This document shows positions 6,403 through 11,522 of a stretch of 11,522 nucleotides of DNA, one piece after another. Position numbers and translations under genes: made by a program. The DNA comes from Peptostreptococcaceae bacterium (GTDB lineage Bacteria > Bacillota > Clostridia > Peptostreptococcales > Peptostreptococcaceae), in the NCBI GenBank assembly GCA_029983575.1, contig JASBZE010000058.1:1-11522 (forward strand), given 5' to 3'. The notes beneath the pieces are model-generated. The model was not told the origin of the DNA. It saw only the letters and a program-made list of their open reading frames with translations, and did no database searches. The number at the start of each line of letters is the position of its first letter. The first letter of the stretch is position 1.

Positions 6403-6423
6403 ATGGTTTCTATTTATTAAAAT
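6395..6423 (+). promoter_or_regulatory. Promoter-like site immediately before uvrB
   Basis: TTTACA (6395-6400, 5 of 6) and TAAAAT (6418-6423, 5 of 6) are spaced by 17 bases. The predicted start near 6430 would leave only ~12 bases of leader with the ribosome site at its very 5' end, so use of this promoter is uncertain. Confidence 0.3.
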
Positions 6424-6441
6424 TAATATGGAGGGATAATT

Positions 6442-8400
6442 ATGGATTTTAAAGTTAAAGCGGATTTTAAACCTATGGGGGATCAGCCACAGGCAATAGA
6501 TAAAATGGTAGAATCTATCAAAAACAACAATAAATATCAGACCTTGCTAGGTGTTACCGGTTCTGGTAAGACTTTTGCAATGGCAAATATAATAGAGAGG
6601 GTAAAAAAACCTACCCTCATTTTGGCGCATAATAAAACTCTTGCAGCTCAGTTGTATTCAGAGTTTAAAGAGTTTTTTCCCGATAATGCCGTAGAGTATT
6701 TCGTAAGTTATTACGATTATTACCAGCCGGAAGCTTACGTTGCTTCCAGTGACACATATATCGAGAAGGATGCCAGTATAAATGATGAGATAGATAAGCT
6801 CAGGCACTCTGCCACAGCGGCGATTTTGGAGAGAAAAGACGTAATAGTTATCTCTTCTGTTTCGTGTATCTACGGTTTGGGCGATCCTAAGGATTACAAG
6901 GAACTTATGGTTAGTTTGAGACCTGGTATGATGAAAGATAGAGATGAGGTCATAAAACAACTTATAGAGATTCAATATGAGAGAAATGATATAAATTTTA
7001 TACGTGGTACATTTAGAGTTAGAGGGGATGTACTGGAAATCTTCCCTGCCAGCACTGATGAAAAGGCGATCAGGGTTGAGTTTTTTGGAGATGAAATTGA
7101 TAGAATAGTAGAAATAGATTATTTGACTGGAAAAATAACGGCAAAGAGAAATCATGTTGTAATATTTCCGGCATCGCACTACGTAACTACTCCTGAACGT
7201 ATCGAAAGTGCTGTAGTCGCAATCGAAAAAGAGCTTGAAGAGAGGATAGAGTACTTCAAAGAGAGAGATATGCTACTTGAAGCACAGAGAATAGAGCAAA
7301 GGACTAAGTACGACGTGGAGATGCTTAGAGAAATGGGATTTTGTACGGGAATAGAGAATTACTCAAGGCATATAACTGGACGTAAGGAAGGGGAAAAGCC
7401 ATATACTTTGATGGATTTCTTCCCTGATGATTTTCTGATGATCGTCGATGAGTCCCACGTTACTATTCCACAGGTAAGAGGTATGTACGCTGGTGATAGG
7501 TCAAGGAAAAAGTCACTTATAGACAATGGGTTTAGACTTCCTTCAGCATATGATAACAGACCTTTAAATTTTGATGAATTTGAGGAAAATATAAATCAAA
7601 TTCTGTTTACGACCGCTACTCCAGGTCCTTATGAGATGGAACACTCTCAAGCATTTGCAGAACAGATAATAAGACCTACAGGGCTTTTAGATCCTGTTGT
7701 AGAGGTCAAGCCGATTAAAAATCAAATCGACGACTTGGTTGATAATATTAACAAGAGAGTAGAGAAAAACGAGAGGGTATTGATCACGACACTAACCAAG
7801 AAGATGAGCGAGGATTTGAGCGACTACTTGAAAAATATCGGAATTAAGGTCAAGTATCTGCACTCAGACATAGTAACCTTGGAAAGAACCGAGATAATAA
7901 GGGATTTGAGGCTAGGACAGTTTGATGTATTGGTAGGTATAAACCTGCTTAGAGAGGGTCTTGATATTCCGGAGGTTTCGCTTATTGCAATCCTAGACGC
8001 TGATAAGGAAGGATTCTTGAGATCAGAGACTTCATTGATACAGACAATAGGTAGGGCGGCTAGAAATGCAAATGGCCACGTAATTATGTATGCTGATGTA
8101 GTTACGGATTCGATGAGGCGTGCCATTGACGAGACTGCAAGAAGGCGTGAAATACAACAGAAATACAACGAAGAACACAATATTACTCCAAAAACCATCA
8201 TCAAGGGTATCAGAAGCAATATAGAAGCTACTATGGTTGCTGAGGATACAGATAGCTATGGAGATAAGATAGATACCAAGGAGCTCATTGGCTTGATAGA
8301 AGACTTGAGAGTCAAAATGCTCGCTGCTGCCGAGGAACTTAATTTCGAAGAGGCTGCAGAAATCAGAGATAAGATTGCAGAGTTAGAAAAACAACTATAA
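6442..8400 (+). CDS. uvrB: Excinuclease ABC subunit B, UvrB
   Basis: A 652-residue DNA damage-verifying helicase-like ATPase of nucleotide excision repair. UvrA delivers it to lesions and it then recruits UvrC for dual incision. It has the N-terminal FKPMGDQPQAI motif, Walker A GVTGSGKT (37-44), and the damage-probing beta-hairpin beginning at YYDYYQPEAYV (90-100) through about 116. Further motifs are DESH (336-339), the TTATPGPYE motif near 389-397, and helicase motif VI QTIGRAARN (534-542). The C-terminal UVR coiled-coil domain (616-652) contacts UvrC. Length is typical and nothing is truncated. ATG 6442 follows GGAGGG with a 6-base gap. uvrA lies 159 bp downstream on the same strand, the usual Bacillota order. 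No SOS (DinR/LexA) box was recognised upstream. Confidence 0.98.
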   Translation: MDFKVKADFKPMGDQPQAIDKMVESIKNNNKYQTLLGVTGSGKTFAMANIIERVKKPTLILAHNKTLAAQLYSEFKEFFPDNAVEYFVSYYDYYQPEAYVASSDTYIEKDASINDEIDKLRHSATAAILERKDVIVISSVSCIYGLGDPKDYKELMVSLRPGMMKDRDEVIKQLIEIQYERNDINFIRGTFRVRGDVLEIFPASTDEKAIRVEFFGDEIDRIVEIDYLTGKITAKRNHVVIFPASHYVTTPERIESAVVAIEKELEERIEYFKERDMLLEAQRIEQRTKYDVEMLREMGFCTGIENYSRHITGRKEGEKPYTLMDFFPDDFLMIVDESHVTIPQVRGMYAGDRSRKKSLIDNGFRLPSAYDNRPLNFDEFEENINQILFTTATPGPYEMEHSQAFAEQIIRPTGLLDPVVEVKPIKNQIDDLVDNINKRVEKNERVLITTLTKKMSEDLSDYLKNIGIKVKYLHSDIVTLERTEIIRDLRLGQFDVLVGINLLREGLDIPEVSLIAILDADKEGFLRSETSLIQTIGRAARNANGHVIMYADVVTDSMRRAIDETARRREIQQKYNEEHNITPKTIIKGIRSNIEATMVAEDTDSYGDKIDTKELIGLIEDLRVKMLAAAEELNFEEAAEIRDKIAELEKQL

Positions 8401-8436
8401 TATATATACAAATCAGATTGATGAATTTGCAAAAAA

Positions 8437-8523
8437 CTAGTTAATAATCTAGTAAATCTAGTAAATCTAGTTAATCTAGTTAATTTAGTAAACCTAGTAA
8501 ATCTAGTTAACAATCCAGTTACT
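8437..8523. repeat. 9-bp tandem repeat array (CTAGTWAAT) between uvrB and uvrA
   Basis: Nine consecutive units of the CTAGTWAAT family. The first (8437-8448) and eighth (8503-8514) are 12-base versions ending TAAT/CAAT. The six between (8449-8502) are exactly 9 bases: CTAGTAAAT three times, CTAGTTAAT twice and a variant TTAGTAAAC. A diverged ninth unit CCAGTTACT closes the array. The 9-base period creates meaningless tripeptide repeats in open frames on either strand. Confidence 0.93.
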
Positions 8524-8539
8524 TGAAAAACTAAGCAAT

Positions 8540-8551
8540 CATTTTAAAATG
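8540..8551. repeat. 12-bp palindrome touching the uvrA ribosome site
   Basis: CATTTTAAAATG is a perfect palindrome whose last base begins the GGAGGA site (8551-8556) of uvrA. It could be an operator or a weak translational hairpin, or chance in AT-rich DNA. Confidence 0.35.
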
Positions 8552-8559
8552 GAGGAATT

Positions 8560-11457
8560 ATGAACGATAATATTGAGATAAGAGGTGCCAAGGAGCATAA
8601 TTTAAAAAACATAGACCTAACCCTACCCAGGGATAAGTTTATAGTTTTTACTGGGCTTTCTGGTTCAGGGAAGTCTTCCTTGGCGTTTGATACTATATAT
8701 GCTGAGGGGCAGAGGAGGTATATGGAGAGCGTATCTTCATATGCAAGGCAGTTCCTCGGTCAGATGGAAAAACCAAATGTCGAGTACATAGACGGTTTAT
8801 CTCCTGCCATTGCGATCGATCAGAAGACGACTTCAAAAAACCCAAGGTCAACTGTCGGTACTGTTACGGAGATATACGACTATTTGAGACTTTTGTTTGC
8901 ACGTGTCGGCGATGTTCACTGTCATATCTGTGGTAAGGAGATTCGTCAGATGACGGTTCAGGAGATAGTCGACCGCGTGATGGAGCTTGATGATAGGACT
9001 AGGCTTCAGATTCTATCTCCAGTTGTGAGGGGAAAAAAGGGAACCCACGCCAAGGTCATTGAAACAATAAAAAAAGAAGGATACGTAAGGCTTAGGATTG
9101 ATGGGGAAGATTTCGAGGTATACGATGATATTTCCCTTGAAAAAAATAAGAAACACGATATAGAGGTTGTTGTAGATAGGATAATAGTTAAGGATGGAAT
9201 TGAGAAAAGACTGGCAGATTCAATAGAAACTGCAGTGAAACTCTCTGATGGTCTAGTTATAGCACAGATAATAGATGGAGATGAGATACTCTTCTCAACA
9301 AAATTTGCTTGCCCAGATCACGGAATTGCACTTGAAGAACTCTCACCAAGGCTTTTTTCATTCAACGCTCCCTTTGGAGCTTGCGAGGTTTGTAATGGAT
9401 TGGGAGAAAGTAAGGAAGTAGATCCCGATTTGGTAGTACCAAATGAGGAACTGAGTTTAAAACAAGGAGCTATTGCAGCATGGGGTAGTGCAGCATCAAA
9501 TGACGAGACTTACTATGCCAAGATGATAAAATCACTGGCAGATATATACGATGTGTCAACAGATACCCCTTTTAAGGATCTACCTAAAAAATTTGTAGAA
9601 GATCTTTTATACGGGAAGTACCATACCGAAGTTGAGTTTGTATTCGATTCAAAATTTAGCGGAAGAAAGAGGCATAAATCGGTATTCGAAGGAGTTATAC
9701 CCAATCTCGAGAGGAGATATAATGAAACTGGATCTGAGTTTATGAGAGATAAGATCGAGGAGTTTATGGATGAGAGACCTTGTCCAAAATGCCATGGAAA
9801 AAGGCTAAAAGATGAGGTTTTATCGGTTTTTGTAGAAGATAAAAACATAATGGACATCACTGATCTATCAATCGAGGAGTTGGTCAAATTCTTTGAGAAT
9901 ATAGAGCTAACAAAACAAAAACAGATAATCGGTAGTGAGATTATTAAGGAAATAAGAGCTAGGGCGACATTTTTGAGAGATGTCGGCTTAGGTTATCTGA
10001 CTTTGAGCAGAAAAGCAGGGACTCTATCAGGAGGAGAAGCTCAGAGAATTAGGCTGGCAACTCAGATAGGTTCGGCACTTGTAGGTGTTTTATACGTGTT
10101 GGATGAGCCTAGCATTGGACTTCATCAAAGGGATAATGATAAGCTGATCGACACTCTTAGGAGGTTGACTGATCTAGGAAATACGTTGATCGTAGTCGAA
10201 CACGATGAAGACACTATGTTTGCTTCAGATTATATAGTAGACATAGGCCCTGGAGCAGGTCTTCACGGCGGAGAAATCGTGGCTACAGGTAGTGTAGATG
10301 AGATTATGAAAAATAAAAATTCCCTCACAGGAAAATATCTAAGCGGAGAAAAGTTTATACCAGTACCAGAGAATATAAGGGAAGGAAATGGCGAATTTAT
10401 TGAGATCAAGGGAGCTGAGGAAAATAACCTCAAAAAGATAAACGTAAAATTTCCTCTTGGAAAGTTTATATGTGTGACTGGTGTATCAGGATCAGGAAAA
10501 TCTACCTTGGTCAATGAAATACTATATAAATCCCTAGCCACTCAATTATATAAATCTAGGCTTAAACCTGGAAAGCACAAGTCAATAAAGGGAATAGAAA
10601 ATATAGATAAGATAATAAATATAGATCAGAGTCCAATAGGAAGAACTCCTAGGTCAAACCCCGCCACATATACCGGTGTTTTTGACAATATTAGAGACTT
10701 GTTTGCATCAACTAACGAGGCAAAAGCTAGGGGATATAAAAAAGGCAGGTTTAGCTTTAATGTTAAAGGCGGTAGGTGCGAGGCATGTAAGGGTGACGGT
10801 ATACTTAAGATAGAAATGCACTTCTTGCCTGACGTGTACGTACCATGTGACGTGTGCAAGGGCGAGAGATACAATAGGGAGACCCTTCAGGTAAAATACA
10901 AGGATAAGAGTATTGCCGACGTATTGGATATGAATGTAGAGGAAGCTAGGGACTTTTTTGAAAATATACCTAGCATAAAGAAAAAGCTGGACACTTTGAT
11001 GGATGTTGGGCTATCATATATAAAACTAGGTCAACCTTCAACACAGCTTTCCGGAGGTGAGGCACAGAGAATTAAACTGGCTTCAGAATTGAGTAAGAGA
11101 GCTACCGGCAAGACTATGTACATTCTTGATGAGCCTACTACAGGGCTACATTCTGAGGATGTGAGCAAATTGATAGAGGTTCTTCAAAAACTGGCGGACA
11201 CAGGAAATACAATAGTTGTCATAGAACATAATCTAGATGTAATTAAAAATGCAGATCACATAATTGACCTGGGTCCTGAGGGCGGAGATGGTGGAGGAAC
11301 TGTCATCGCTGAGGGAAGCCCGGAAGATATAATGAAAGAGGATAAGTCATATACGGGTATCTACCTCAAGAAGCACTTGGACAGAGGCGAAGAAATCAAA
11401 GAAAAGCACGACAAATCAATTGCTAAAAAGAAAGAAGCGACAAAAAATAAAAAGTAG
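8560..11457 (+). CDS. uvrA: Excinuclease ABC subunit A, UvrA
   Basis: A 965-residue dimeric ABC-type ATPase that finds bulky DNA lesions and loads UvrB. The first ATPase has Walker A GLSGSGKSS (32-40), signature LSGGEAQR (489-496) and a VLDEPS Walker B. The second has GVSGSGKST (641-649), LSGGEAQR (830-837) and ILDEPT. UvrB-binding and insertion regions lie between. The C-terminal zinc module is canonical: C740-x2-C743-x19-C763-x2-C766. The module in the first half reads C251-P-D-H254 with C275-x2-C278, so one of the usual cysteines is histidine. A lysine-rich tail (about 938-965) extends past the family core, making the protein slightly longer than the ~940-residue norm. ATG 8560 follows GGAGGA. 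The gene is co-directional with uvrB across a tandem-repeat spacer, so co-transcription is likely but a separate promoter is not excluded. Confidence 0.98.
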   Translation: MNDNIEIRGAKEHNLKNIDLTLPRDKFIVFTGLSGSGKSSLAFDTIYAEGQRRYMESVSSYARQFLGQMEKPNVEYIDGLSPAIAIDQKTTSKNPRSTVGTVTEIYDYLRLLFARVGDVHCHICGKEIRQMTVQEIVDRVMELDDRTRLQILSPVVRGKKGTHAKVIETIKKEGYVRLRIDGEDFEVYDDISLEKNKKHDIEVVVDRIIVKDGIEKRLADSIETAVKLSDGLVIAQIIDGDEILFSTKFACPDHGIALEELSPRLFSFNAPFGACEVCNGLGESKEVDPDLVVPNEELSLKQGAIAAWGSAASNDETYYAKMIKSLADIYDVSTDTPFKDLPKKFVEDLLYGKYHTEVEFVFDSKFSGRKRHKSVFEGVIPNLERRYNETGSEFMRDKIEEFMDERPCPKCHGKRLKDEVLSVFVEDKNIMDITDLSIEELVKFFENIELTKQKQIIGSEIIKEIRARATFLRDVGLGYLTLSRKAGTLSGGEAQRIRLATQIGSALVGVLYVLDEPSIGLHQRDNDKLIDTLRRLTDLGNTLIVVEHDEDTMFASDYIVDIGPGAGLHGGEIVATGSVDEIMKNKNSLTGKYLSGEKFIPVPENIREGNGEFIEIKGAEENNLKKINVKFPLGKFICVTGVSGSGKSTLVNEILYKSLATQLYKSRLKPGKHKSIKGIENIDKIINIDQSPIGRTPRSNPATYTGVFDNIRDLFASTNEAKARGYKKGRFSFNVKGGRCEACKGDGILKIEMHFLPDVYVPCDVCKGERYNRETLQVKYKDKSIADVLDMNVEEARDFFENIPSIKKKLDTLMDVGLSYIKLGQPSTQLSGGEAQRIKLASELSKRATGKTMYILDEPTTGLHSEDVSKLIEVLQKLADTGNTIVVIEHNLDVIKNADHIIDLGPEGGDGGGTVIAEGSPEDIMKEDKSYTGIYLKKHLDRGEEIKEKHDKSIAKKKEATKNKK

Positions 11458-11460
11458 GAT

Positions 11461-11512
11461 GATTTCTGAAATAAGTAAAAGAAAAAGCGTAAAGCAAGAA
11501 GACTTCTGAAAT
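11461..11512 (+). repeat. Direct repeat GAYTTCTGAAAT after uvrA
   Basis: GATTTCTGAAAT (11461-11472) and GACTTCTGAAAT (11501-11512) are 40 bases apart in the A-rich tail after the uvrA stop. No terminator is seen before the window ends. Confidence 0.5.
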
Positions 11513-11522
11513 GAAATAAAAA

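Larger units (their letters stand above)
6073..6441. other. 369-bp intergenic region between the ATPase gene and uvrB
   Basis: No credible coding gene is seen. In order it holds the second copy of the 14-mer (6082-6095), a small CGTTT/AAACG hairpin (6101-6115), a very AT-rich stretch (6120-6217), a sigma-70-type promoter (6218-6247), a two-tier stem-loop with C-tracts (6267-6324), a GGTACC inverted repeat (6341-6360), two GCGGGGTTT repeats (6372-6397), a promoter-like site (6395-6423) and the uvrB ribosome site GGAGGG (6430-6435). The G+C-rich islands contrast with the surrounding AT-rich DNA. Confidence 0.8.

Noticed and set aside
6073..6441. SOS (LexA/DinR) operator controlling uvrB
   Set aside because: No GAAC-N4-GTTC-type box was found here or in the uvrB-uvrA gap. 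A diverged box cannot be excluded by eye.
6658..7179. Minus-strand open frame inside uvrB
   Set aside because: It lies wholly antisense to well-conserved UvrB sequence and has no recognisable domain.
8418..8448. Separate uvrA promoter (TTGATG with AATAAT)
   Set aside because: Spacing of 19 bases and a -10 that overlaps the first tandem unit make the match too weak to call.
8256..8513. Minus-strand open frame with Thr-Arg-Phe/Leu repeats
   Set aside because: The repeats are simply the 9-bp DNA array read as codons. The rest lies antisense to the 3' end of uvrB, with no family resemblance.
8437..8523. CRISPR array
   Set aside because: Units are 9 bases with no spacers, and there are no cas genes.

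Overview
This AT-rich window comes from a low-GC Gram-positive bacterium (Bacillota). It is probably an anaerobic clostridial or Tissierellia-type lineage, judged from strong AGGAGG ribosome sites, a lipoprotein-anchored sugar-binding protein and CUT1 transporter genes; the genus is not called. Most genes are recognisable housekeeping or transport functions. No new multi-gene defence or biosynthetic system was found, and the unexplained material is mainly in the intergenic DNA.

Layout. Positions 1-53 are the 3' end of a 5S rRNA, followed by an rRNA-operon terminator (77-97). A plus-strand gene (177-1235) encodes a two-domain GNAT-like acyltransferase. It ends at a long stem-loop (1245-1298) that also faces the end of the minus-strand operon. 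That operon is read from 4728 down to 1488: a solute-binding lipoprotein, a GC-rich intercistronic hairpin, a MalF/UgpA-type permease and a MalG/UgpE-type permease. Divergent from it, and sharing a 246-bp regulatory region with a 33-bp dyad, is a MalK/MsmK/UgpC-type ATPase (4975-6072). The four proteins would form a complete carbohydrate importer; the ATPase may also serve other importers because it has its own promoter.

The 369-bp gap 6073-6441 is the most structured non-coding DNA. It has a duplicated 14-mer, a good promoter, a two-tier stem-loop exposing two identical TCCCCCA tracts, a GGTACC inverted repeat, two GCGGGGTTT direct repeats and a second promoter-like site next to uvrB. The right third holds uvrB (6442-8400) and uvrA (8560-11457), nucleotide excision repair genes separated by a 9-bp-period tandem array (8437-8523). 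UvrB loads onto damage delivered by the UvrA dimer; uvrC is not in the window.

The observations that most deserve a second look are the C-tract stem-loop at 6267-6324 (possible small RNA or leader), the uvrB-uvrA tandem array, the divergent operator-like dyad, and the intercistronic hairpin separating binding-protein and permease expression.
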